Numbered from the stretch's first letter, positions 1 through 10,563 are shown. The stretch: DNA of 64,000 bases from Zychaea mexicana (GCF_025766255.1 NW_026516830.1:17911-81910), one strand, 5' to 3'. Notes: generated by a model not told the origin, from the sequence alone. Program-made: numbers and translations.

Positions 1-47
1 TGTTTGTGTGTTACACCACACAGATAGAAAGACACAAGGCCTTTCTC

Positions 48-357
48 ATCTCACACACTAGGCGAATAAACAATATCTATAAGTTTTACAGTAAACTATA
101 AATTTAGGATATTTTATTATTCTAGTCAAGCTCTAGAATCAAAGATTCTGTTGGGCGTCGACCTAAAGGTCTAGCCTGGTTTTTCCAAAACATAATGGTT
201 AATAATCTCACACACTAGGCGAATAAACAATATCTATAAGTTTTACAGTAAACTATAAATTTAGGATATTTTATTATTCTAGTCAAGCTCTAGAATCAAA
301 GATTCTGTCGGGCGTCGACCTAAAGGTCTAGCCTGGTTTTTCCAAAACATAATGGTT
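48..357. repeat. tandem duplication, two 157-bp copies
   Basis: The block at 48-204 is repeated at 205-357 with an exact 157-base offset. I see one substitution (T at about 152, C at about 309). Each copy holds small palindromes such as AGAATCAAAGATTCT and GACCTAAAGGTC. No gene is visible. The near identity points to a recent duplication. Bases 358-421 are AT-rich flank containing the small palindrome AACCCGGGGGTT. Confidence 0.9.
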
Positions 358-522
358 GAGAATTAACCCGGGGGTTGAGAAATTATTTTTTTAAACAAAA
401 AATTAATTTCACTCTTTATTATCTTTATTATTAAAATCTTTAAAAGTTAGCTGAAAAATCCAAAAAAGGAAACTCTCATCCATGTAAATTCACAGACAGA
501 AAAAGAGAAAGTAAATACTTAC

Positions 523-2447
523 GCAAAGCATTCCCCAAATTCATGGGGGACCTCGGCCGCACTTTTTACCCGTGGGCGCGGGGAAATTGTAGATGAAGCA
601 GGACTTACGCCCGGAGGCTGCCTGAGTAAAAAAACAGCTGTTCGCGTGAAACGATGCAACATCCAAAGATGGGTCGAGACAGAGGCTACTAGGAACTGTG
701 AAAGAAAGCAAAGGGGGAGGGGAGAGGAGAAGGATAAACTATATAAAGAACGCAATAGACGCTTTTAACGACTTCCTGGGTCAGAGCAAGGGGAGGAGGG
801 GAGGGGGGATAAAATATACAAATAAGCAATAAGAAGATGAGGCTTTTAAGGACTTCCTCAGGTCCAAGTCAAAGCAAAAAGCACACGCCACTGTCCAGAT
901 GGATGGATAGATCTTGACCACTGCCGATGGACTACTTGACAGGTCGGCTTCTAGGAGCAGGATGACAGTGGAGCATCAATCTTGACTAGCATGGAGGTGT
1001 CTATGCACTATCGCCATTCCGAGAAACGAAAGAGATGAACAGTTAATGGGAAACTGTCAAACCACCATCACAAGATTCTATCGTGCTATACTTACCTATA
1101 CTTCTACGATGAGACATAGGAGAACCGAACACCCAGCCAGTGTAGAGCAGAGAATCGCAGCCAGAACAGAAACACTTCTTCTAGCTGGATAAAAAAAAAG
1201 ATTATTAGAGGGCTGCACCCACTGTGCTATCTTTATTTTTTAACACGGCATTACCATCCTCCTCCATCCCAAGCTGGATCCACCTATACTTACATTTGTT
1301 TGTCGTTTTACAGCAAAGTTATAGACAGAGAGAGATGGGGTCTAAGCCAATCCAAGTTCAAACAGATCACCGCAAAGTCATCCTCTATTAGAAAAAAGAA
1401 AACATCTATGAGCAGCTGCATACACTTTTTGACATGTCACGGCAGACATCTTCCTGGTTCTTCAAACACGCAAAGACAAACACAAGCACAGCGATACTTA
1501 CTATTATGACATCCTTGGCTTGGAGGAAGAGAGCCTTGAGTTAGAGAGAGGAAAAGCAAGAAGGGGATGACCAATTCTGAAAAAAGAATAAGAGAAGAAA
1601 GGGGAGGAGAGAAAGAAAACTTTTTGAGAGACTGCCATATTGCGTACGTCATGGTCAGGAGCCCTTTCCTGTCACGCTGCTGTACACACTGCACACCTTT
1701 GACGCGTCATCCCCAACACCCATGCCATCCTACTCACCTATCATACCAATTTTCAAGTCCCCTTTTGCTTATACTTACTATCTGTTATTTGTCCGCAGGA
1801 CACAATTAACCCAACCAGCATAAAGCGAAACCTGAAGTAGAATGAAAAGAAGAAAGATCATGAGCAGGCTGTTCTTAATATGCAGCTATTCCTGACACGT
1901 CATGGCATCAGCACCTCCAACAGACACTCGACTTCTCTCCAACTCATCCTCACATTTCATTCCCTACCGTACTTACAGTTGTTGCTTATGTTTAAGGGTG
2001 GGATGCAAACAACAAACCGAACCAACCATTTCAAAACGTCAGAATCCTATAGTAGTAGCAGAGAAGAAAGGAGGATAACATTAGCGACTGTATGCTGTAC
2101 ACACACTTCTTTAGACACGTCGAAATTCATATCTTCTTTCGTATATCACATCCACATGCAAAACCTCAAAGTACACTTCACACTTTCCATATTGTACTTA
2201 CTCTTGCATCTGCGCTTTGAGAGCCAACGTGAGGGGGAGATGGACCAGGTTAAGACGAGAAGAAGGTTTGTGTCAAAAAGAAAGAAAGTGAGATAAACGG
2301 ATTTTGAGATACTCACAACCGGTTTCATACGCTCTTCTCACTCACCAACATAAGCATACACTCTTCGATCCTCTAATCCATTCCAATGACACTCACATTG
2401 AATAGCTTTGGTTTAGAAACGTTGACGAAGAGGCACAAGAGCCTCAT
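523..2447 (-). other. array of exon/intron-like units, possible gene fragment captured by H1
   Basis: On the minus strand there is a ladder of consensus donors (GTAAGTAT/GTAAGTAC), each preceded by a pyrimidine tract plus AG. Candidate exons are 1977-2046, 1779-1831, 1502-1576, 1294-1384, 1096-1184 and 523-621 (53-99 nt), with introns of 109-202 nt and one of 474 nt. A candidate first exon (2397-2447) starts with ATG, lies about 25 nt downstream of a TATATAA sequence and ends at GTGAGT. Intron segments resemble one another: each carries a GACRYGTC-type motif followed by a GT/CA-rich stretch, as if an exon-intron unit had been duplicated. The 1294-1384 exon has stops in all three frames, so this is probably a decayed gene or a spliced non-coding RNA. 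No homologue recognised. Confidence 0.45.
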
Positions 2448-2769
2448 GATTGCTGCGGCCGCACGGTTATATAGTAGTAATGAACACGGCATTTGAGCCA
2501 GTTCAATCTATCCAATCAGATTGCTCTCTCACGTTTATGACGCGCCGAAATGTGTGGCTCCTCCAGATCAGAAAATTTGTTCTACATGAATGTATGACTA
2601 TGTGAGTAGACGGGTATCGCATCGAGGAAAGACTCAAGGGGATAACCTTCATTAACACGAGATGAAGCTCACTTCACGTCCTTCATCATATGAGAAGTGT
2701 CATCGCTTTAAACACGCTGGATACAAGTATCAATACAAGTATCAACGTATACGTACAAGCGTATCCAAA

Positions 2770-3576
2770 TCTCATGAGACATGACGATCCCGCGCTTGCC
2801 GATGTTCCATTTGGTAGAAAAATTATGGTCCTTGGTGTTGACTTTTGCCAGGTACTCAACATTGAATACTCTCTTCTACTTTGCATTCTTTTGCTATTGA
2901 GCGGTAATACTTACGTTAAAGTATTTACGTCAAACCTGGTATTAGGTCCTTCCTGTGATACCAAATGCATCGCGATCGCAAATCGTACAGCAGTGTCTAA
3001 ATCGTTCATCCATTCGGCCCAGCGTCATCATCCACCACCTTGATACCAACATGCGCGTACAATAGGCTGCCAACACCGATGATGCAAACGCGCTTGGCCA
3101 GTCTATGCAATATTTACTTTGCATTGGTGATGGTGCTGAGCTGTTGGTGCCAAGCGGAACTTGCACACCCATAGTGGACTCTGCAATAAGACACGGCTGA
3201 TTGTACGCTCTCTCCAACGATATGTGCTTGAAGCTGAGATAGCCACTGGAACTCATGCTGGCAACATCGTCTTGATCCCTCGTATAACTTTAACACCATC
3301 ACAAACACGCTCTCCCATTCTCTTCAAACGCACCCAATTCCCTGTTCGCCTGGCATTTGCAATGACCATCAATAAGGCACAGGATCAAACTTTTAGCACT
3401 GTCGGCCTCTACTTGCCTGAGCCTCCTTTCAACCACAGTCTACTTTATTTGTAGCCATGTCGCGCGTCCACACCCCTTCTTCCATCAGAATCATGTTAGA
3501 TCCCGAGAACTCAAGTATCGCAGGTCAGCAAGGCTAAAACATCCGAGATGTTGTTATCCATAAAGTTCTTCTTTAA
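2770..3576 (+). pseudogene. Helitron helicase C-terminal remnant in H1
   Basis: Two blocks match the C-terminal helicase part of H2. The first covers the GGDFRQ region (here read as GVDFCQ) and the splice site after it. The second covers the segment ending in the motif-VI-like INKAQ.QTF and the LYVAMSR region. Relative to H2 there is an internal deletion of about 350 bases near 3151, with a short filler joining TTGGTGCCAA to AACTTGCA. A one-base loss breaks the frame at LLYL/VAMSR (about 3454), and an in-frame TAA follows GQQG. It cannot encode a working helicase. Confidence 0.85.
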
Positions 3577-3970
3577 TTCTTTACGGCGCCTATCCTCTTT
3601 TACCTTCTTATAAATATCAATAAAATATCTTTTTTCAGCACTTCTTTTTGCATTGCATTCCAAATTGGAGATAGTTAAGTATCCAACTTTGACGACTTCG
3701 TATGGTAGACTACTTCTCACTACACAATGATCTTCCTTTTGTTTTTGAACAGACAATAAGCATATAATGCCGAAACACTGATGCAACCTCGCTCTATAGG
3801 GGGGTTTGGGGGGCGTGCCCCCAATCTGGGGGTCAAGGGGGGGAACCCCCTTGCGACGCGTTTCCGCTGAATGACACGGAGCGAAGCGGAGGGGCTCATT
3901 CATCCGAGCGAAGCGAGGAAGGACCGCTAGTCTATTTATTAAAATCCTTCAGTTTTACGATTTATAACTC

Positions 3971-3984
3971 ACAAAAAAGGAAAT
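3971..3984 (+). promoter_or_regulatory. A6GGAA (CArG-like) motif upstream of the small Helitron gene
   Basis: CACAAAAAAGGAAA lies about 260 bases upstream of the small ORF of H2. The same A5-6GGAA core precedes nearly every Helitron gene in this window: 461-471 (H1), 4686 (H2 Rep), about 18424 (H6, minus), about 29435 and 29092 (H3, minus), 44127 (H4) and 54275 (H5). In H1 and H3 it is an exact CC(A)6GG box, the class of site bound by MADS-box factors. A promoter role is inferred from position only. Confidence 0.35.
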
Positions 3985-4242
3985 CTTTTCAATCTCCTCC
4001 TCCTTTCTTTCCTTCACAGTCTCTTTATGCATTCGATATGTCCATCTGTCCATAACGCTTTTTCGTCGCCATAGCGACCGTGTAACCATTACAGCATTGT
4101 CTTTTAGCATTCAAACGATCAAAATGTGGCTTCACTGTTTACCTCCGACGTAGAATAAAGCTGTAAGCACAACAGAGTGTGTAAATATTAAATGCTACAC
4201 AAAACTTTTTCTCTCTCTCTTTATCACAAAACATTCATCTCC

Positions 4243-4473
4243 ATGTCAGCAAGCCACACAGAATTCTCTCCACGCCCATCCGATGAAGAAATCTTGGCAG
4301 AAGTTGAGCAGTACAGGGCGATGTGTAAGGCTTACCTAGGCAAGATTAAGGAAGGCTTAACGGACGACTACAAGTACTTATACTTATATCCAAGAGACGT
4401 CATGGATGAGATAGATGAAGCAATGGCAGAATTTCACGAAAACCAATGTACTTCAAAGCAAACCAAAAAGTAA
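4243..4473 (+). CDS. small acidic companion protein of subfamily A Helitrons (76 aa), function unknown
   Basis: I do not recognise this protein from any named family. The frame is open from an ATG at 4192, but the ATG at 4243 aligns with the start of its relatives, so I prefer it. Conserved features are PRPSDEEI near the N-terminus, a YKYLYLYPR segment, MDEIDEAMAEFH, and a Lys-rich tail (KQTKK). A polyadenylation-like AATAAA follows at about 4487, so the transcription unit is probably its own. Relatives lie at 18058-18290 (H6, frameshifted) and 29208-29392 (H3, degraded), each between the Helitron 5' end and Rep/helicase. The predicted product is small, acidic and helical, without signal peptide or membrane segment. 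A role as a replication or host-interaction accessory is only a guess. Confidence 0.6.
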   Translation: MSASHTEFSPRPSDEEILAEVEQYRAMCKAYLGKIKEGLTDDYKYLYLYPRDVMDEIDEAMAEFHENQCTSKQTKK

Positions 4474-5052
4474 CTTTCTATTGATACAATAAATAAACAG
4501 TCCAAAATCGTATATATTATATATTGTTTTAAGAAAACAAGCGATACAAGTGTATTTTGGATTTAGAGAGGTAGTGTTCGGAGGGGATAGAACAGACACA
4601 CCATCACATATAATTTAAAGACAGCAGTAGCTGGTCGATTCGAAGTGCGGATGCTACTAAATGCCTGTCATACATAAACAACATCAAAAAGGAAGTTGAC
4701 ATTGTGCTGTTCTTTCTCTTACTCCTTTTTCTCAGCCATCTCTACTGCAGTACCTCTATTTACTTTGACTTTATTACACATAATTTTACACAGTGTACAG
4801 TAATCTTTACTTTTTTAGGCATATATCATTGTTAGACACGCCATCTCAATCTTCTAATCCTGACATTTTGACTTCCTGACATGACCTTGAGCGTTGAGAA
4901 TATAAGCAAAAAGTGCTTTTCAAAGAGAGTTTTGCTGCTGAGATCATAATAGTTATTGTGTGCAACAAAGAAACAAGAGCTGCACTATATACTGCTCTTC
5001 TCTCTTCTCGCATTTCAAAACTCACTTCTAATCTTCACTTCAATCAACAAAC

Positions 5053-8000
5053 ATGTCAACTCCAATTTGCCCTTCATGCAGCTTGCCCGGCCATCAACGC
5101 ATTTCGCACCGCAACTGTCTTCATAATCCCGCTCGGTTGCAAATGCGTCAGCAAAATGAACATGAAGCTGGAATTGAAACCGAAGAACGCGTTCCTGTGT
5201 GTTCAAGCTGTGGGCAAGAGGGTCATCATCGCTCCACCAACCGATTGTGCCCAAACAATCCTGCAAACCAGGCTGCTCAAAACGTTAGTGACCATATCTA
5301 TACCAGCTATACTTGCTATTCGTTGATATATAGTCATCGGCTGTTAGAAGCTTGAGCATTCAGTATATCAATTAATGATCCTTTACTTCATGTAGATGCA
5401 TAATATCGCCCGTGCTGTTGCAGCTGTGATTCCTCCCCGGCACTATTTTGGTCGCATGGACAGGGAATGCTCTAATTGCCATACACGTCTTTGGATTCAA
5501 GAGCGCATCTCAAACTCTTCCCAAGTACGACCTGCATTTAGCCTATGCTGTGACCAAGGAAGTGTCCGATTGCCACCCCTTTCCCCCACCCCTCCTGAAA
5601 TTTCCCGTTTGTTGCGTGGCACGGATGAGGCCTCCACCCAATTCCGCACAAACATCCGCGCATACAACAACTCCCTCAGTTTTACTTCGCTTGGTGTCCA
5701 CGTTGATCAGACAGTAGCCAACTCCATCGGTGGTGCGTACAACTTCTGCATCCACGGTAGTATCCACCATTGAATCGGGTCTATTTTGCCTGCCGACAAC
5801 ACAACAAGGCCCGCTTTCGCGCAAATCTACGTTCACGACCCGTCGACTGAGCTGCAAACCCAACAGTCCGTCACAAACGCTACGTTGATCAATGAAACGC
5901 TACAGATTTTGCAGGATATGATGCACCGCATCAGCCTATTCGCGACATCATTTCGCAACATGGCCGAAATTGCTCACAATAAAGGCATGGCGGATGTGAG
6001 AATGGTTATCAGGGCTGAAGGGGTACCCGATACTCGCCGCTACAACCGCCCCACTACTGGTGAAATCGGCATTTTGATCGTCGATGATAATGGTACAGAT
6101 GTTGGCAATCGCGATATCGTTCTAAGAACGAGATCCAATCAGCTACAAAACATCAGTGAAATGCATCGCTTTTATGATGCTATGCATTATGTTCTCCTTT
6201 TCCCCCAAGGTATACTTACAGAAAATGATTTTGTCCTGAGTTCCATCATGAGTTATTTCCATTGCATATTAAGTGTTCGTAATAGGAGATGAAGGCTGGA
6301 CGATTGAGGCTCGCATTGACGCTGGCAGCAAAATCACTGTCATGGATTGGTACAAGTTCCGGCTCATGATACGCGGCAATGACAGTGATGCAAACAGACA
6401 TGATCTTCATCGTTTCGGCAACCTGTATCAGCAATATATCACTGATGTTTATGCAAAGATGGAGTCCAATCGTTTGAGCTTCATCCGCTGTAACCAAGAC
6501 CGTTTGCGTTCGGACCTGTATCGCAATGTGGTAGACGCTGTGCATCTTGGAGACAATGATATGACCAGTGTTGGACGGCGCGTTATCCTGCCATCATCCT
6601 TCATTGGTTCCCCTCGGCATATGCAGCAGCTGTACCAAGACGCAATGAGTATTGTTCGTCGTTTCGGCAAACCGGACACATTCGTCACCTTTACTTGCAA
6701 TCCTCACTGGCCTGAGATTCAAGAAAATCTTCTTCCCGGTCAATCAGCATCTGATCGCCCTGATCTGTCAGTACGAGTTTTCAGATTGAAACTTAAGCAG
6801 CTTATGAACGATCTTACCAAGGATAAGATTCTGGGCACTGTTGTCGGACATGTCCATACAGTAGAGTTTCAGAAGCGTGGTCTCCCACATGCCCATATAT
6901 TACTTATTCTTGCTGGAGAAGATAAGCCTACTAGCCCAGCCCACTGTGATGCAATTGTTTCTGCCCAACTTCCCGACAGCAATCATCCTACACGCGCGAC
7001 AGTTGAACGGCATATGATGCATGGTCCTTGCGGGCTTCTCAACCCACGCTCACCATGCATGGTCGATGGTAGATGCTCGAAGCGCTACCCTAAACAGTTT
7101 TCTGACGAAACACAATGGAACGACGACGGTTACCCGCTTTATGTGAGACCTGATAATGGTCACTATGTCACCAAAAATCGCGTTAATCTCGACAATCGCT
7201 GGGTTGTACCGCACAACATATACCTTCGTGCCAAATATGATGCTTACATCAACGTCGAAATCTGCTCCTCCATACAGTCCATCAAATACGTTTACAAATA
7301 TGTTTATAAGGGCCACGATCGTGCATCTGCCGTAGTGTCACAGCGTCAAGCGACAAACAACAATGATGATGATGGTCAACCAATAGACGAGATCCGCACC
7401 CACCTCGACGCCTGCTATGTCTCCGCTTCAGAGGGTTGCTGGCGTTTGTTTTCGTTCTCCCTTCACCAAGAATTTCCTGCGCACCAGCGTTTGGCCGTCC
7501 ACTTGGAAGATGAACAAACTGTTCATTTCGATGAGGATGATACTCCGGGGAACGTAATCGAAGGCCGTGCGCATGAAACAACTTTGACAGCATGGTTTCA
7601 GTACAACTGAGAGAACCCAGACGACGCCATTGCCTCTGACCTTCTTTACGTCAATTTCCCGGAGCACTTTGTATTTGTTCAGCGCACACGTCGCTGGAAA
7701 ATACGTGAACGAGGTTTTGGTGGTACAATCGGTCGTGTCTATGTTGTTTCCCCCTGCGAAGTTGAGAAATTTCATCTTCGACTTTTGCTGTATCATGTTG
7801 CCGGTGCCACCAGCTTTGAATTTTCGCGGACAGTAGATGGTGTACTGATGCCATCATTCCAGGCAGCAGCACGAAGACGTGGCCTGTTGACGGGGCAAGA
7901 AGAATGGCATCAATGCCTTGATCAAGCTCAAACGTATCAACGCCCCCATGCTCATCGTCAGCTATTCGCAGTCATTGTGGCTTTCTGTCAACCCGAAGAT

Positions 8001-9812
8001 CCATATGATTTATGGCTTCGTCACCGCGATAGCATGGTTGAAGACTTTCTGTACACAGCCCGCCAAGATTTAAACGATCCAAATTTGCCCATCACGGATG
8101 CCATTTATGACCAAGGCCTTTTGGATATTGAATTGGTGCTCTCTGGATTGTCAAGATCGCTTCTTGAATTTGATGGGTTTGTGCTTCCAGCCAACCCAAA
8201 CAATTATGCCAACAATGAGCCTTTGTTGATTCGTGAGCACCGTCGACTTGTGGAACGATTTGCCCTGATGTCTGCTCCTCAACAAGAGTTTAACGAACAT
8301 CAGCAATCTGTCTTTAATGCAGTCAATGCATCTTTACGCCAAGCGGCAAATCAGCCAAAGGTGCATTTTGTGGATGGCCCTGGTGGTACTGGAAAGACAT
8401 ATCTTTTCAATGCACTCCTCCAACATGTTCGTCGTGGCGGAGATATTGCGCTCGCTGTAGCTACAAGTGGTACTGCCGCTTTGTTACTCGATGGTGGACG
8501 AACTGCACACTCAACGTTCAAAATACCTTTAGAGGTCAACGAAACAACAGTGTGTAGCTTTACCCCACGCTCCGATACCGCGCAGCTTATACGTTTGGCA
8601 AGATTGATCATCTGGGATGAAGCATCCATGATCAGTAAAAGCGTCATTGAGACTGTAAACAGGAATATCCAGGATCTCTTGAGACATGACGATCCCGCGC
8701 TTGCCGATGTTCCGTTTGGTGGAAAGATCATGGTCTTTGGTGGTGACTTTCGCTAGGTATCCAACATTGTATCCTCTCTTCTACTTTGCATGTTTTTTAC
8801 TATTAAGTGGTAGTACTCACAGTAAAGTATTTAATAATAGGCCCTTCCTGTGATACCAAATGCGTCGCGCTCGCAGATCGTACAGCAGTGCTTCAATCGT
8901 TCATCCATTTGGCCCAGCGTCACCATCCACCACCTTGAAACCAACATGCGCGTCCAGCAAGCTGCCAACACTAATGATGCAAATGAGCTTCGCGAGTTTG
9001 CTCAGTATTTACTTCGCATTGGTGATGGTGCTGAGCTGTTGGTGCCAACCACTGATGATAGAGTCCGGCTTCCAGAACGAATGCTCATGCCATGTTACAA
9101 CACGTACGAGCTCATCGAAGCCATTTACGGCAGCCTTGACGCACCACACGTGGATCGCGATTACCTCATCAGTCGCTCCATTCTAACTCCAAAAAATGTC
9201 GACGTTTCAGCAATCAACGATCTGATACTCGACCATTTCCCAGGCACTATCCACGAATTCCCGAGCGCAGATACTGTGGATGATCCAGAGGATCAAATCA
9301 CATACCCACCAGAGCTGCTCAATTCCATAAATCCATCCGACCTCCCACCACACTTGCTAAAACTCAAAGTCGGTTGCCCAATTATGCTTTTGAGAAACTT
9401 GCATACCCAAAGTGGTCTCTGCAACAGGACACGGCTGATTGTACGCTCTTTTCAAAGATATGTACTTGAAGCTGAAATAGCCACTGGACCTCATGCTGGC
9501 AACATTGTCTTAATCCCTCGCATAACACTCACACTATCGCAAACACGCTCGCCCATTCTCTTCAAACGCACCCAATTCTCTGTTCGCCTGGCATTCGCTA
9601 TGACCATCAATAAGGCACAGGGTCAAACTTTCAACACTGTCGGCCTCTACTTGCCTGAACCTCCGTTCACGCATGGTCTACTCTATGTAGCCATGTCGCG
9701 CGTCCGCACCCCTTCATCCATCAGAATCATGTTAGATCCTGAGAACTCACGTATCGCGGGTCAGTAAGGCCAAAGCACAAGAAATGTTGTTTTTCATGAA
9801 GTTCTTCTATAA
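5053..9812 (+). pseudogene. Helitron Rep/helicase gene of H2, four exons, multiple stops
   Basis: Exons by eye: 5053-5283, 5396-6209, 6286-8756 and 8841-9812. Exon 1 has two Cys-rich knuckles (CPSCSLPGHQ; CSSCGQEGHH). Exon 3 carries the rolling-circle HUH endonuclease, with motif GLPHAHILLIL and the two-tyrosine motif YVYKYVYKG. It also carries the start of a Pif1-like SF1 helicase, with Walker A GPGGTGKTY and Walker B IIWDEAS. Exon 4 has the C-terminal helicase motifs (INKAQGQTF; LYVAMSRVR). The product would nick and unwind the element for rolling-circle transposition. In-frame stops are TGA 5771, TGA 7608, TAG 8754 (CAG in H3) and TAA 9765 (CAA in H1). With those stops it is not functional. 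Confidence 0.9.
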
Positions 9813-10099
9813 TTCTTTTTGTCACCTACTCTATTTTTACATCGCCCATTCTCTTTTTCTACATCGCCTATTCTTTTTTTTATATTGCCTATTCTCTTTT
9901 TTTCTCGCCTATTCTCTTTTTATCAATATCACTACATCATCTTTGTCAACACTTCTTTTCGCATTGCATTCTAAACTGGAGATAGTTAAGTATCCAACTT
10001 TGACGACTTTCTATGATAGACTACTTCGCACTGCATAATGATCTTGCTTTTGTTTTTGAAAACAGACAATAAGCATCTAAGACCAAAACATTGATCCAA

Positions 10100-10241
10100 C
10101 CTCGCTTGACAGGGGGGTTTGGGGGGCTTGCCCCTACTTGGGGGTCAAGGGGGGAACCCCCTTGCGACGTGTTTCCGTTGAATGACACGGAGCGAAGCAG
10201 AGGGGCTCATTCATCCGAGCGAAGCGAGGAAGGACCGCTAG
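10100..10241 (+). repeat. conserved subfamily A Helitron 3' end (also 3790-3930 and 23568-23710 minus)
   Basis: Three copies of a 140-base terminal block occur in H1, H2 and H3. Each has a G-rich stretch with matching C runs (GGGGGGTTTGGGGGG, then GGGGGTCAAGGGGGG and CCCCC), then ACACGGAGCGAAGC, CATCCGAGCGAAGCGAGG and the terminal GGACCGCTAG. Such a block probably forms the subterminal structure that marks the transposition end. Its G and C runs could also fold into a quadruplex or long hairpins. Confidence 0.7.
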
Positions 10242-10267
10242 TAAATACTTAAAAATTATATTACTTA
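10242..10267. other. AT-rich spacer between H2 and the gypsy element
   Basis: A 26-base AT-rich stretch. Its last bases, CTTA, are repeated just after the 3' LTR at 15659 and act as the gypsy target duplication (possibly ACTTA if the final A of the LTR is shared). Confidence 0.6.
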
Positions 10268-10540
10268 TGATGCGTAGTGGGATAAAATGATGTTTTTAGT
10301 ATCTCCGTAACTCTGCATTTCAGTAGTACACATGACTTTTGCTATTCCCTATTTCTACCACTTCATTGTTATTCATCATTCTTTACCCTTTTTCTTTACT
10401 CTTGATATCACACATTTATCTGTAACTTTGACCAGTCTGTAGTACTGGTGAGTATATCTTATCCAACTTAACAATCCATTCCAATATTCTAACATATCAA
10501 ATAAAGGTCATTTTCTGTGTCTTAAATTTATTACGGGTCA
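10268..10540 (+). repeat. 5' LTR of the gypsy element
   Basis: About 273 bases, starting TGATGCGTAGTGGG and ending TTACGGGTCA. It is repeated at 15387-15658 almost without change. An AATAAAGG polyadenylation-like signal lies about 40 bases before its end. Confidence 0.93.
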
Positions 10541-10545
10541 TCTTT

Positions 10546-10563
10546 TGGTGCTCACTAGAGGGA
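10546..10563 (+). other. primer binding site of the gypsy element
   Basis: TGGTGCTCACTAGAGG begins five bases after the 5' LTR. It is complementary to a tRNA 3' end of the form ...GAGCACCA. I cannot name the tRNA with certainty from the sequence alone. Confidence 0.7.

Larger units (their letters stand above)
422..3930 (+). mobile_element. Helitron H1 (subfamily A), internally deleted, with foreign insert
   Basis: The proposed 5' end is TCTTTATTATTAAAATC at 422, preceded by A. The 3' end is GGACCGCTAG at 3930, followed by T, which fits Helitron insertion between A and T. The 3' 350 bases (G-rich tract, gagcgaagcgagg motif, CTAG) match H2 and H3. The first 60 bases share more than 40 bases with the H3 5' end, up to a CCAAAAAAGG motif. 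Between the ends almost all of Rep/helicase is missing. Bases 523-2447 hold an unrelated minus-strand exon/intron-like array, and 2770-3576 hold a helicase C-terminal remnant. H1 is therefore non-autonomous. Confidence 0.7.
3931..10241 (+). mobile_element. Helitron H2 (subfamily A), full length, inactivated
   Basis: The 5' end TCTATTTATTAAAATCC begins immediately after the CTAG of H1. The 3' end is GGACCGCTAG at 10241, followed by T. The element is 6.3 kb and holds two genes in the same direction: a small intact ORF (4243-4473) and the four-exon Rep/helicase gene (5053-9812). The last 180 bases contain a G-rich palindromic stretch (about 10110-10160) and the cgagcgaagcgagg motif shared with H1 and H3. 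Rep/helicase carries several stop codons, so the copy is not autonomous. Confidence 0.8.

Noticed and set aside
519..755. 78-residue minus-strand ORF as a gene
   Set aside because: It runs across a pyrimidine tract plus AG acceptor and ends just past a consensus donor. It is better read as one exon plus intron of the array.
1567..2296. Plus-strand ORFs (80 and 138 codons) in H1
   Set aside because: They are the reverse of pyrimidine-rich intron/exon units on the minus strand and have no protein features.
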